Source: Galdieria sulphuraria (Eukaryota > Rhodophyta > Bangiophyceae > Galdieriales > Galdieriaceae). From it: a DNA stretch of 64,000 nucleotides. Below the pieces are notes generated by a model. It worked only from the letters and a program-made list of their open reading frames with translations. It searched no databases and was not told the origin of the DNA. The stretch lies in contig NW_005178463.1 in the NCBI RefSeq assembly GCF_000341285.1, positions 69,501 to 133,500 of the forward strand, read 5' to 3'. Made by a program: the position numbers and the translations under genes. Below are positions 34,950-46,003 of the stretch, piece by piece; position 1 is the first letter of the stretch; each line of letters opens with the position of its first letter.

Positions 34950-36641
34950 ATGGTTCATGAAGAGGCCATAAATATGGACACAGACTTGAAAGACGGCTAT
35001 TTTGACGTTGTAGTTGTCGGAACTGGTTTAGCAGAGTCTATTCTAGCAGCTTTACTTGCTTCTAACGGCAAGTCCGTGTTACACCTCGACTCGAAGCCTT
35101 TTTATGGGGGTGACTGGTCAGTGACGTGTTCTCACGTCTTTTGCAAGTTCTCACTTAGATATTATAGGGCAACCTTGTCATTGAGCAAATTGAAAAGTTA
35201 TTTTGCGTCCTGTTATTTATCAGAAAACGGTGTGAGTGAACCCAAAAAGACACCTACAGAACTACAAGATGCTATACGACAAAACGAGCATTTTCAACAG
35301 TACACCGATATAGCCCTACTACCTGTGTTAGAAAACTCCAGCTTTAGTGATGTACAAATAGTAGATTCCGCGGAAGAGTGGTTGAACCGAGCAATGGTAG
35401 ATTTGACACCACAGATTATTCTAGGAAATGGTGAGACGGTGGATATGTTGGTACAGACACAAGCAGCTTCGTATTTAGAGTTTCGAGGTGTGGATGAAAT
35501 CTTTTGGTTGGACGAAAGTGGTCAGCTTCAAAAAGTACCTACCAGTAGAAACGATATTTTTCGTTCAATGTTACTCACTCCTGTTGAAAAGCGCATATTT
35601 ATGAAATTTTTGAAAACCTGTGCAGTTTATGAACCTTCACTTTTCCAATATGAAGGACATGATGGAGGTATATTATCTGCTGGCCAAGTGGTAAACTCCA
35701 GCGAAGAAATAGCTGAAATGGAACAAGTCCAAAAGTGGTGTGATTGCTCTCTTTGTTTAGATAACTGGTTAGATGAGTTACACTTTACGGATCGACTTAA
35801 ACATTATGTATTTGCACTGCTTGGGTGTTGTGGAGAGAAATATGAATCTTGTGCGGTTGCAACTGCGGTAGAAAGGATATCTCAGTATTGTTGTGCAGTA
35901 CAAAGGTTTCGTATATCTAGTGGATTTCTTTATAGTAAGTATGGTAGTGGAGATATTTGTGAGGCATTATGTCGACGCTGTGCTATTCATGGTGGCGTAT
36001 ACCTTCTTCGTAGACAAGTTACATATCTTATTTGTGACTCATCTTCACAAGTCATTGGTCTAGTTACTGGAAATGGAGACTTGATTCGTTGTTCTGTTGT
36101 GATTGGTTCAACTTCTTTGGAAGTAAAGTATACGGATTCCAGTTGGACTCGTCGAATTTCCTCAGACAAGGGAAGATGGAAACTGTACTTGATTCTTGAT
36201 CGACCTGTTCTATTACCTGGTAAAGGAGTCGACTTATTCACTAGTCACCTTGTTGTTCAGTCACAGAATAATGAATCTTGTCTAGTTGAAGGTATACAAG
36301 TAGAACAACAAGTTGATTCGGTGCATACTGTATATGTAATTTATTTGTCTTGTGACGACGTAGAAAATGGGAAGATTGCGTTGCTTCTATCATTGCAAAA
36401 GTTGATGCATCCGATTGATTCCCACTTATGTCATAGTTCAAGTGACTTGTGGCAACTATTGAAGCAGTTTCCTGGTTTGAAATATGCCTGTATCGGGTTT
36501 TGTCGTGATTGGGAGCCAATCATACAACTAGGACACTATTATAGTTGTTATTTGACAAAAGATATACATAGTATCCAGACACAAATAGATCAAGTTTTTC
36601 ACTTGTATGACTACATAACACACCGAGAATGGCAATCCTAG
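34950..36641 (+). CDS. REP: Rab escort protein / GDI family
   Basis: Intronless, 563 residues. The dinucleotide-fold start VVVVGTGLAESILAALLASN, then HLDSKPFYGGDW, is the GDI/REP signature; FLYSKYGSGDICEALCRRCAIHGG is the second conserved region. The long insert and divergent C-terminus fit a Rab escort protein (component A of Rab geranylgeranyltransferase) better than a classical ~450-residue RabGDI, which lacks such a length. It presents Rab GTPases for prenylation. A second in-frame Met lies at 34974. Confidence 0.85.
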   Translation: MVHEEAINMDTDLKDGYFDVVVVGTGLAESILAALLASNGKSVLHLDSKPFYGGDWSVTCSHVFCKFSLRYYRATLSLSKLKSYFASCYLSENGVSEPKKTPTELQDAIRQNEHFQQYTDIALLPVLENSSFSDVQIVDSAEEWLNRAMVDLTPQIILGNGETVDMLVQTQAASYLEFRGVDEIFWLDESGQLQKVPTSRNDIFRSMLLTPVEKRIFMKFLKTCAVYEPSLFQYEGHDGGILSAGQVVNSSEEIAEMEQVQKWCDCSLCLDNWLDELHFTDRLKHYVFALLGCCGEKYESCAVATAVERISQYCCAVQRFRISSGFLYSKYGSGDICEALCRRCAIHGGVYLLRRQVTYLICDSSSQVIGLVTGNGDLIRCSVVIGSTSLEVKYTDSSWTRRISSDKGRWKLYLILDRPVLLPGKGVDLFTSHLVVQSQNNESCLVEGIQVEQQVDSVHTVYVIYLSCDDVENGKIALLLSLQKLMHPIDSHLCHSSSDLWQLLKQFPGLKYACIGFCRDWEPIIQLGHYYSCYLTKDIHSIQTQIDQVFHLYDYITHREWQS

Positions 36642-36744
36642 TAAAGGTGTCATTCTCATCAAATGAAATTCATTGTAAAACAGATTTCGACGACGTCGTT
36701 ATAATTGGAAAACTTGTGCATTCACTACAACCACTCTATCCAAC

Positions 36745-37194
36745 ATGGTTCGTATGAGTGTTCTAGCAGACGCCTTAAACTCTATTGCCAACGCTGAAAG
36801 AAGAGGAAAACGACAAGTTCTTCTTCGTCCCAGCTCTAAAGTCATCATCCGCTTTCTACAAGTGATGCAAAAACACGGTACCCGTTGCACAACTTGAACC
36901 TGTTTTCTTTCCAACTCACTTTTCCATCCTATAGGATATATTGGAGAGTTTGAACTCGTGGATGATCACCGATCAGGTAAACTGGTTGTTCATTTGATAG
37001 GCCGATTGAACAAGTGTGGCGTTATATCACCACGCTATGACGTCAAAGTGCACGAAATGGAACAATGGGCTAGTAATCTACTCCCAAGTAGACAATTTGG
37101 TTTTGTAGTGTTGACTACTTCTTATGGTATAATGGACCATGAAGAGGCGAGAAGGAAGCATACTGGAGGAAAGATATTAGGCTTCTTTTATTAA
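36745..37194 (+). CDS. RPS15A: 40S ribosomal protein uS8 (S15a)
   Basis: Two exons (intron 36878-36934, 57 nt) give exactly 130 residues, the universal length of this protein. [38 protein letters not shown] across the splice, [49 protein letters not shown] are all family signatures. It binds 18S rRNA in the small subunit. Ends ~110 bp from the convergent cyclin gene. Confidence 0.98.
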
Positions 37195-37305
37195 AGCAGT
37201 TTCTTTTGACTTGCCAGAAAAACAAAGTACAACAACTTTGCTCAACCCCAAAAACAAATTTATATAAGAAACTTTTATTTTAAAAGCAACAACCCCTTTT
37301 AGGGT

Positions 37306-38472
37306 TTATTCATTCGTATCCAACGTAGGCGGTGTTCGTGACGAAACATAATGATACTTTGGCGAATGATACTTAACTCGCACTGCTTGTAACTTGGAAT
37401 AAGCACATTCTTCCCACACACGACGCAAAGTCAACAAACAAGGCAATACATCCTCCATTCGCTTGTGAGTCAATTCTGCTAACATATCATCCCATAAACA
37501 CTCGTTACAACTCAATCTAGCCAAACAAACCGCTGCAGTTGCAATGTCACTAGGTAAATACTTGGACAACGAAAAATCCACCAACGAAAGGTCACATAGG
37601 AAGAAAGAAATACTTTTCACAACTTCATTCAAATTTCCCCAACTACCGAAAATACTTGCAAACTGATAACTGGATGCTGCTGTAAATGAAAATTTCAAAA
37701 CTTTCATCACCAACATTTCCATTGAGAGTACTTCTTCCTTCGTATAAGTGTTATCCGTAATGTACACAAACTCATCCACGTGTGGTGGATACTTTTCTTC
37801 ATACTTGGATGCCACTAACAAGCAAACAACTCCCAATAACTGAAGATTTTTCTTACTCACAGAACACCGACTGAGAAATCTATCGATATAATTGCAAGCT
37901 AGATGCAACGTCTCGTTGGATAGTTTGTATTCTTCAGCTACCTCCACTAACCAATCCATCAAAATAGCCCGCATGTTTGGTGAAATTTCAGATTGAGTAG
38001 CTTTCATATCGTCGACGTATGAAGCTTCCGGAAAACAACGTTTCTGTAAATACAGAAAAATAAATTCAAAACAGTATAAAGAAACTTTCACACTCACTTC
38101 ACAGCTCAATAAAACCCTGAACACATCATCCTTGTACTCTCCTCCCTCTAAGTATGGCAATTCCGAAAAGTCACTGGCTTTATCTCGCCTTCCACTTTGG
38201 GAAGAATCTTCCTGACGCAAGTCAAGTGGGGAATTACAATACAGGAAATCCCCCGCAGTGCCTTCATCTTCGACGGAACTAATCATCGTTGGATTGATAC
38301 TCGTTATTTCATCAGAGACTGCAATTGATTTTTGTCTTTTAACAAAAAAAGCATTGTATATCCTTGAAGACAAGCTATTTCCAATTTCCATCAACACGCG
38401 ACGTTTTTCATGAACAGCATCTGCTCGAACGTTTTCTTCTATACTCCTGGAAGACTTGTGACGTCCAAACAT
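37306..38472 (-). CDS. A-type cyclin
   Basis: Two exons (intron 38044-38097, 54 nt, frame-neutral) give 370 residues. The cyclin box starts MRAILMDWLVEVAEEYKL, typical of cyclin A, followed by ETLHLACNYIDRFLS, KNLQLLGVVCLLVASKYEEK and TYTKEEVLSMEMLVMKVLKF; the C-terminal cyclin fold follows (YLPSDIATAAVCLAR). It activates a CDK in S phase or at G2/M. The N-terminal region is short and no clear RxxL destruction box was picked out. A palindromic ATGGCGCCAT lies ~320 bp upstream of the start. Confidence 0.92.
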   Translation of the reverse strand: MFGRHKSSRSIEENVRADAVHEKRRVLMEIGNSLSSRIYNAFFVKRQKSIAVSDEITSINPTMISSVEDEGTAGDFLYCNSPLDLRQEDSSQSGRRDKASDFSELPYLEGGEYKDDVFRVLLSCEVSVKVSLYCFEFIFLYLQKRCFPEASYVDDMKATQSEISPNMRAILMDWLVEVAEEYKLSNETLHLACNYIDRFLSRCSVSKKNLQLLGVVCLLVASKYEEKYPPHVDEFVYITDNTYTKEEVLSMEMLVMKVLKFSFTAASSYQFASIFGSWGNLNEVVKSISFFLCDLSLVDFSLSKYLPSDIATAAVCLARLSCNECLWDDMLAELTHKRMEDVLPCLLTLRRVWEECAYSKLQAVRVKYHSPKYHYVSSRTPPTLDTNE

Positions 38473-38855
38473 GGTGCTCAATTAAAACACTTCCACCTAC
38501 AAAACTTAGTAACTTGTTATTTGCTCCATCTCAAACCCACCTCCAAACAAGTTACAAGCAACCTTGGCTCATATTATTTTTACAAAATAACCAAGTTGGA
38601 GAGTGAATGGCTGTCTTTCAACTTACAACTTTCCAACTATCTTGTATTCGCTACTTTCTTTCCAAACCACACAGCCAACACTCTCTCTCAGGTTGCGGAA
38701 CCGTCAATGGGTCCTTGTCTCACCAACAACGAGACACGTCCAAATGTTCCGTTGACCAATGAGGAGGACGCAATTAGGTGGCGGGCTCACAGGAATGGCG
38801 CCATGAATTTCAGCCTTCTCTTTATTGGAGAAGGCGTTTGTTTTGTTTTTCTCAA
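38473..38855. promoter_or_regulatory. Cyclin A upstream region
   Basis: About 380 bp between the cyclin start and the next minus-strand frame. It holds GGCGGG at about 38780 and the palindrome ATGGCGCCAT at about 38795, both GC-rich islands in AT-rich DNA and similar to E2F-type sites. Plus-strand frames here look like chance. Confidence 0.4.
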
Positions 38856-39194
38856 CTAACTCTTATAGTATCGCTTTACTGCTTTGCTTTTGAAATACAC
38901 TGCATTGTTGCACGATAGAACGAAGTTTGGCATTTGGCCAACGATATCTGGACTCTCTACAGTAAGTGAGCAACCTTTGTTGAACATAGTTGTGTCATTC
39001 CAGTGAAACCATATTCTTACAGTGGATGTGGGAAAATGTGTAACCGAAGCACTTTGAACTATTTCAGAAAGCGCATTTTTCACAAGGTTGTGACCTATAT
39101 CACCACTTTTCGTTTCCTGTTGCTTTCTAATATTTGAATCGTCCTTTGGTCGCAAACCCCAGTTTGTAGAAAATATTTTGAGCGTGGACCACAA
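38856..39194 (-). CDS. Unknown protein, possible 3' exon
   Basis: Open frame of 112 codons without an early ATG; the frame continues upstream to about 39255 with coding-like sequence (YRVFLPPSHLTKPAPFVVLL). Contains ASVTHFPTSTVRIWFHWNDT and SLTVESPDIVGQ. Probably the last exon of a minus-strand gene whose first exon would lie at 39260-39390. Family not recognised. Confidence 0.35.
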   Translation of the reverse strand: MWSTLKIFSTNWGLRPKDDSNIRKQQETKSGDIGHNLVKNALSEIVQSASVTHFPTSTVRIWFHWNDTTMFNKGCSLTVESPDIVGQMPNFVLSCNNAVYFKSKAVKRYYKS

Positions 39195-39397
39195 GAGAAC
39201 AACAAAAGGTGCAGGTTTTGTCAGATGACTCGGTGGGAGAAAGACTCTATAGGCCCTTTTGTTAATGGAAAGCTAATTGCGCTCCATTCTGGTTGATGAT
39301 GGGTTCTTTCATATCTCTTCGTGTTGTACTTTATGAAAAAATACAAAACCATCCTTCCTATACATAACAAAGTGTTTTGCATCAACCAAAAGAAACA

Positions 39398-41387
39398 TCA
39401 TTTTGCACTCTCTTCATTATTGTCTAATAAGGGTGATTGTAACCACTTTCCTGTTGATGACCACTCCATCGAAGATTCTATTTCGTTATCGAGTGGAATT
39501 CTTCTTGTCTTCGGTTGTTGTTGATGTGCCACCAAATGAAGTTTTACATTATCCTTAGATATATTGTCCTGTTGATTCAAAGCAACACCCACAAGTCCAA
39601 CCGAACGAACCAAATCCGATAAACTTGGAAGAGGTTTGAGGTTAGCGTTCTTATCCACAAAAGATTCCCTCAGATAAGAATTCTTTCTCTTATTGTTCAT
39701 TTGTGCTATATTTCCATCAAAAGTTGCTCTAATGATCTTTGGAAATGCACCCAAATAGCCCACCACTTTTTCAAATAGTAACCCTTGCACTATAGTACTG
39801 AAACAAACCAATGTATAACAAAGCGTGAAAATGATCGCGCGACTTGCTAGTTGATCAGGAAGAGACAATGCCAAAGCTACTGAAATAGCTCCTCGCATGC
39901 CACTCCAAGTCAATACAAATACAAATTTCAACGGCATGGCATATCGGATAGCAGGATGTAAACGTTTCCTTCTTATTTTGTAGTACAATTGCAACATACG
40001 CAGAGGTATCAATACCGATATGAACCGAGAAAGCAAAGATAATGGAATGATGGAAAGGAAGACAAAGTAATAGATAAATCTAGAAGGATATGAGCCTATA
40101 TTCGGCAACGTTACGAAAAGAATGGAAATGAAACCCATCAGTAAATACAAAACACTATTCAGCGTATCATTAATAAAGCCCCACAACTAATGAAGGTTGT
40201 TTAGTTATTTGACCATTCATTCCATACAACTTACCCAATGAAAGGTCTTTTGTGAACTGATTACAAATGCTACTCCATAGTTGCCAATCATGAGACCTGC
40301 AATAACACTTGCCAACGGAATAGAGGCACCGAGATGTTTACAAATCATATTAATCAACAATACGAGAACTAGAGTAACATGTGCTTCTAATACTCGACTT
40401 TCAAAGCTACTAAGCATTTGATAGGCCAAGTAACCCATCGCAAAGCCAACAGTGACTCCTAATACAACCTCCTGTACAAATAGTCGCACAAGAAATGTTA
40501 CACCAGCCTTGTGTGGAGCAAAAATACAATGTCGAAGACCTACATTTATATAGATACATAAGATTGATACTTTTCTTATAGAAATGATTCAATGAGTACC
40601 TATAAATAATACGACGGAAACTGCATCATTGAATAAAGACTCTCCTGCTATAATGAAACGCTGATATTTTGGCAACAATTCTCTTTTGGATTTCAATATT
40701 CCACTAACTGCTACAGGGTCTGTAGGTGATACAATAGCACCTACTGAAATAGGAGGCGATCAGAGATATAAATGAGGTTCACTTACCGAACAATAAACAA
40801 TGCGAAAAGGGAAGAGGGTAAGATATCCATATCATGATAAGATACAGAAAACTTGCGATGGACAGCGATGCTAACTAACCATATATACACATATTTACAA
40901 CTTTACAAAAAATATCCATATAAAGGAGTCCCCTTACCAAAGTTGTGAATACAGCCAAAACAAATATGACTTCAATGGAACGTTTCAAAGAAACTATATC
41001 CAACTCCATAGCGTCCGAAAACAAGAGAAATCCTAACGCTGAGTCTAAAACGAAGCTCTAGCAACGGAAAACAGTACGTAAGACTTGTGTATCATAACTA
41101 TACAGTGACTTGGGCAAACTCACAGGAAACGATACAGTCACGTTGTGGAAGGGAGTCAAGTCTAAACCTGGTACTCCAATATGAGGAAGAGTCAAGTTTA
41201 AAACAATCAAAAGATTGGAAGCAATTAGCGAGGAAAGTGATAAAGCAATGCTATCTGGAATGTTCAAGGACTTTTTGTTTATCCAACGGAAGAAGACTAT
41301 GAAAGTAAAAAGTATTGTCAGGACATCAACAAAAGTTCCAGGATCTGGAGCTGTCAAGATGGAGTCAGAGTCATTAATATCGTTCAT
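39398..41387 (-). CDS. CPA1-family Na+/H+ antiporter (NHE/NhaP type)
   Basis: Six exons read from the splice signals (exons near 41387-41124, 41057-40938, then ~40870, ~40750-40600, ~40545-40235, ~40185-39398). Membrane helices run throughout. The diagnostic GAIVSPTDPVAVSGIL, FIIAGESLFNDAVSVVLFIG and TWSGMRGAISVALALSLP motifs are present, containing the ion-binding Asp and conserved Arg. A cytosolic tail of about 110 residues (from AFPKIIRATFDGN) is polar. It exchanges Na+ or K+ for H+ across plasma membrane, vacuole or plastid envelope; for an acidophile, proton export would be apt (inference). Confidence 0.9.
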
Positions 41388-41504
41388 TGAATAAAAGTTT
41401 AGAGCTAATCACTTATATTCACCGCTGTGGAATTTGCAAAGCGATGATATGCGTTGATTAGTTAGTTGGTGGTGGTGTCTTATTGCAGTTGTGTTTGTGG
41501 AAGG

Positions 41505-42027
41505 ATGGCTTCTTTTACAGATAAACCAAGTGATACACAGTTGGACGAATTGGAAGAAGGTCTTGAAGCTGAGTTAGCTGCTGCCGAAGCTCGTTTAGCA
41601 GATAGTAGAAATCGTCCCTTTGGTATTTATTCTTATATAGCTCGTTGGGTTGTTTTCTCAAAACCAATCTCATAGGAGAAAGAGGTCCTGAGTTGTTGGA
41701 ACAAGTAGAACGTCTACGAAGAAAACAGTTTGAAGTGTACATAGACCAAGCTGAACTTGAAAGAAGGTAAATACAAACCTTGGCATATATGTGGAATGAA
41801 CATGATCAATAGGGATAAGATTTCCCTTTCCATCTAAGAAATTCTCTTCTTCGGGGGAGAAAGAAGACTTATCATTTGGAACTTTTGCAGAGTCTTTGAG
41901 AGAACGTGAAGTGGCCACTGATAGAATTCTCCAAAAAATAACTGACTTGGACGTTGAGCTTCGTTCTGTATTAACTAAAGTAAGGCAGAACGCTGGAGAA
42001 ACTTTCTCTTCTTTGTCCTCCAGTTGA
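41505..42027 (+). CDS. Small coiled-coil protein
   Basis: Three exons (introns 41623-41675 and 41767-41819, the second ending GATAAG) give 138 residues; the frame closes exactly. Nearly all residues are predicted helical: LDELEEGLEAELAAAEARLA, then LLEQVERLRRKQFEVYIDQA, then REVATDRILQKITDLDVELR. No domain recognised; small adaptor subunits of the BLOC/BORC or tubulin-chaperone type have this look, which is only a resemblance. Confidence 0.65.
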
Positions 42028-42167
42028 TATGCGTTTCTTTTTATCAGTAAAGTTTTTCATCCCAATCTACTCCTTTTTTAAATTTTCATGATTCTCTCTG
42101 TAAGTCTCTCAAGGAAAAGATCGGCTGGGATTCTCTAGTCATAACACAACTGAAAACCTGACTCTCT

Positions 42168-43843
42168 ATGGTTTTGGAAGGCACCTTTGCCTCTATTTTG
42201 ACTTCTTTGATAAGTCGTTATGCTAACGCTAGAGGAAGTGACGTTGGTTTGGGTATCCGAGGAGGTTATCTATCCCTGGAAAATGTTGATTTGAAAATAG
42301 ACGTACTCAACGATGCGAATCTTCCCTTTTGTATAACTTCTGTAAGTAGAATGTTCCTATTGTGGTTGTTATGTAGCTGCTCACTGAATGGAAAGGGTCG
42401 TTTGGGGAAGCTAAAGGCACAAATTCCCTGGTATGCACTAGGTTCCAAGCCAGTGGAAATTTATGGAGAAAATCTATACATAACAGCAAAACCTCACTCT
42501 ATGGACAAAGAAAGCAAATCAAATGAAGAGTGTAATGTAGTCGAAAATCCCAAAGGTACCCAAGTAGAAAAACTGAAAAGTTCGGAACTCGTAGGTGCTG
42601 ATGAAGTAGACGAAGAAACAACCAAGTGGTACACTACAAAACTAGGAAGACTTGGAGCAAATGTCTTTTTAGAACTCTACAATATATGTTTTACCTATCA
42701 AGATAACGACTGCGAAGTCTGCATTCGAGTAGCTTCCGTAATAACGTTTTCAGCTGACGCAAACTGGAATATGAGTAGCCATCCAGTCATGGACGCTTCT
42801 TATGGAAGTCCGTTTCTGTTTCGAAAAGTATTTCGTGTTTCCGGTCTTTCAATCACTTCGCAAAGCAGAGTCAAGTTATCAACAGAACGTGTTCCACTTG
42901 TTGATGGACTGAACTTTGAAATTCGTCTTGCACTTTCAACAACTAGCCAGTTAAAGTCACCTTCGCTCACTGATATAGAAGTAGAATTGGATGAGTTCTT
43001 TCTAACTTATAGCGATAGACAGTTGGCATTTCTGAAGCGAGTATTTTCTCAAGATGTGCAAGATCCACAGGTCACTTCGGATATAGGTACCAATACACTG
43101 ATAGAAAGTGTTGTAAAGAATGCAATAGAGTCATCAAATATCAACGACACAGAAAGTGCCAATGAAGATGACAGTTCTTGTGCAAGTAGTGGTTGGTTAT
43201 TTCATGTTTGGAATGCCATTGTTGGTGAATCTGCTGTGGAAGATGATACTGCAGATATACTTGGTGTGAATATATTGGATAAGAATACAAAAGAGGACTT
43301 TGAAAAGGCTTCTGTAGCAGTTGAGAAGGCTCGAGATGCTGGAGGTAGAATTTATTCTTTTCGAATACGAACTGAAGATAGACGAGCCAGACAAGAGAAT
43401 GACAAGTTGAGAAAGCAGTTGGAAGAGGCAAGAGCAGAAATAGAGCAACTGAAATTATATAAGCAAGTATGTGCAATTTTTTTAGCTTTTGACTCTTTTC
43501 AAATATTTTCTTAGAAGTCCGAGGAATACGAAAAGGCACTAGATGAAGACAAGGAACAGATAAAGTATTTGAAGGAAAAGAACCGAATGCTGGTAAAGTT
43601 CGTTTGGATACGTATTTCACTGTTTTTCACTGTTTGTATTAGTTAAATGATGTAGACGAAATGGAAAAGTTGTTTTCCGAGTCTTCCAGAAACAAAGACG
43701 CTGTTATACGTGAATTAGAAGCTGCGCTTTCTAAAGCAGAAAAGAATTTATCACAAGTTCAAAGTTCTGATACATCCGAAGAGTGGTTTGCACCTCGAGA
43801 TATTCGTAAGAGAGATAGTGGAAGAGGATTAAAGCTTTTGTAA
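42168..43843 (+). CDS. Short chorein (VPS13 N-terminal) protein with coiled-coil tail
   Basis: Four exons (introns 42342-42395, 43467-43514, 43593-43642) give 507 residues. The N-terminus is a chorein domain: LGIRGGYLSLENVDLKIDVL, NLPFCITSGRLGKLKAQIPW joined across the first intron, then GSKPVEIYGENLYITAKP. The middle continues beta-rich; the last ~170 residues are a coiled coil (RRARQENDKLRKQLEEARAE, DEMEKLFSESSRNKDAVIRE). Full-size VPS13 and ATG2 lipid-transfer bridges are over 1,500 residues, so this is a miniature member with a short groove. Confidence 0.75.
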
Positions 43844-44007
43844 GTGTTTACTGCGTTTGTAGTATTTGGAAGTAAGAGAGACAATGACAACTTTTCCATA
43901 AAATAATTTTATTCTTCTTAGCACATTTCATTCGATTTTTGATTTCGTCGTCGTCGATTAACTTGGACTGCATTTGAAGAGCTGTTTGTAGGCAGCACTA
44001 GTAGAAT

Positions 44008-44848
44008 ATGGTATTGTGGAGCTGTACTCTTTTTTTGATTTTATTCTAACCTTGTATAGGCAATAGGGAAAAATAAACGTCTTTCAAAAAAGGGCAAGGG
44101 TTTGAAGAAGAGATTGACAGATCCCTTTCTCAGAAAGGAATGGTACGACATAAAGGCCCCAGCAATGTTTTCTCAACGGCAAGTTGGCAAAACTTTGGTT
44201 ACTAAGACGACAGGAACCAAAATTGCTGCAGACTCCTTGAAAGGCAGAGTATATGATGTTTGTCTAGCGGACCTCAGTAGTAACAAAGACGAGAGTTTGG
44301 CCTATAGAAAAATCAGATTGCGTTGCGAGGAAGTAGAAGGAAGAAACTGCCTGACCAACTTTTATGGAATGGACTTTGCTCGAGATAAACTTTGTGGTCT
44401 TATTCGCAAGTGGCAGTCGCTTATCGAAGCACACGTGGATGTGAAGACCACCGACGGTTACTTACTACGGTTGTTTTGCATTGGCTTTACGAAACGCCGA
44501 AAGGGTCAAGTAAAAAAGACGTGTTATGCACAGACTTCCAAAATTAGGGCCATTAGAAAGAAGATGACGGAGATTATGGTGCGAGAAGCAAGTTCTTGTG
44601 AACTGAAGGAATTGGTTCACAAGTTTATTCCAGAAACCATTGGAAGTGATATTGAAAAGGCTTGTGCCTCTATTTTTCCTTTACAAAATGTTCATATCCG
44701 TAAGGTGAAAATGTTAAGAGCTCCAAGGTTGGATATTGCCAAACTCATGGAGCTTCATACCGAAAGTGGAATCGAAGAAGACGCAGGAATGAAAGTTGAA
44801 CGTCCTTTGGAAGAAACCACGGAAAGGACAGAAATTCCCGGTTTGTGA
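44008..44848 (+). CDS. RPS3A: 40S ribosomal protein eS1 (S3a)
   Basis: Exon 1 contributes only the ATG; intron 44011-44059 (49 nt) is followed by [19 protein letters not shown], matching the human MAVGKNKRLTKGG start, so 263 residues in all. Family marks: [90 protein letters not shown]. It is a structural small-subunit protein at the mRNA exit. Convergent with the coiled-coil micro-gene at 44938. Confidence 0.97.
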
Positions 44849-44937
44849 TCCTTTTCTCGAAAGCTTTTTTTCAAACATGCTTTATAAAGACATGGTCGTT
44901 TATTGAGAGTGTATGTTTTATTTTTCTTAAGGTTCGC

Positions 44938-45326
44938 TTAGTTGGTTGGCAATTTTTTGGTGCCAAGTTTTGTGTTTTCTTGTCGTTGCTTCATCCTAAG
45001 GGTTCAACACAGTGACTTGACCACTGAAGAAGTGAAGTATATACATACCTTAATTTGCCAATGCTTCTTAACCATTTGTCCCATCTATCAGTTGTTTCTT
45101 CAAGTCTTGTTGCTTTTAGTTCCAGAACTTTTAGTCTTTCCTATATGTACAAGTCACGGCCAATCTTATACAGTATTCATCAAGGGTACCTCAATCTGTT
45201 GAAAGCTTTCGTTCAAATGGCAAGTGAATGTGTTTAGCTGTTGCAAAGTAACAAGGTCTTCCTATACACATAGTCTCGTCTCTTTAGGAGCCTATGACAT
45301 CTCGAAAGAATACATACTTGTTGCAT
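44938..45326 (-). CDS. Four-exon micro-gene, coiled-coil protein of 76 residues
   Basis: Not visible as one reading frame. Exons 45318-45326 (MQQ only), 45190-45261, 45049-45140 and 44938-44995, with introns of 56, 49 and 53 nt that all start GTA and end TAG; the frame closes exactly. The protein is a single long helix: EDLVTLQQLNTFTCHLNESF, QQIEERLKVLELKATRLEE, TTDRWDKWLRSIGKLR, then a basic tail. Size and heptads recall BRK1/HSPC300 of the WAVE complex or the WASHC3 N-terminus, but identity is not established. A stop sits just upstream of the ATG. Confidence 0.6.
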
Positions 45327-46003
45327 TTCTTATCCGTCTCTTCTCTCTTCTTCCTCCCAATTAACTGCCTTCCCCGCGAAAGGATGGATTTGAAAATCGA
45401 AATGCATTTGCCATTTTTCATATCCAAAAATAAAACTATGTAACACAATCCATCAAATGGATTTGCATCATTGTATTTTGTATTTTGGAAATTCCTGGTG
45501 ATTTCCCAGATATCATAACAAAATGATATCACAAGCTATCTGTTTTATTCTATGAAAAGGGTTGATTTCCACTCTATAAGTCATGTTGTGAAGGCTGAAG
45601 AACATTGTAAACTATGAAAAAACATTATCAATATATTTATCGCAACCGACGAGTGTTTTTTCACAAAATTGGAAACCATTTCCCATACCTAACAATAAAA
45701 TATCAACAAAAAATGAAATATATATTATAACTTTACAATTCAGTCCTGAACCGTGACTCTTCATTTCCTATTGTTATATAGAAATCTTCTTCTTATTACG
45801 CTTCCCTAGTGTCAAAAGGGAACAAGGATGACAACCTGTTACCCATTTCACAGGGTTGTATTGTCCAATTCGTTTGATATTCTCAATGTATGAATGGCTT
45901 CCGCCGAGAAGGCAATCTTTCAAAGAGAGCCATTCGATCATCTATCTTAGCCATTCATTCATTCCATCCTTCTTCTTCCCCAATCTCGTTTGGAGAACTG
46001 ATC
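45327..46003. other. Divergent intergenic region
   Basis: About 680 bp between the micro-gene start and the PsbW-like gene. AT-rich; holds ATG-initiated open sequence at 45890-46003 in frame with the PsbW-like gene, probably 5' untranslated. No RNA gene or repeat seen. Confidence 0.45.
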
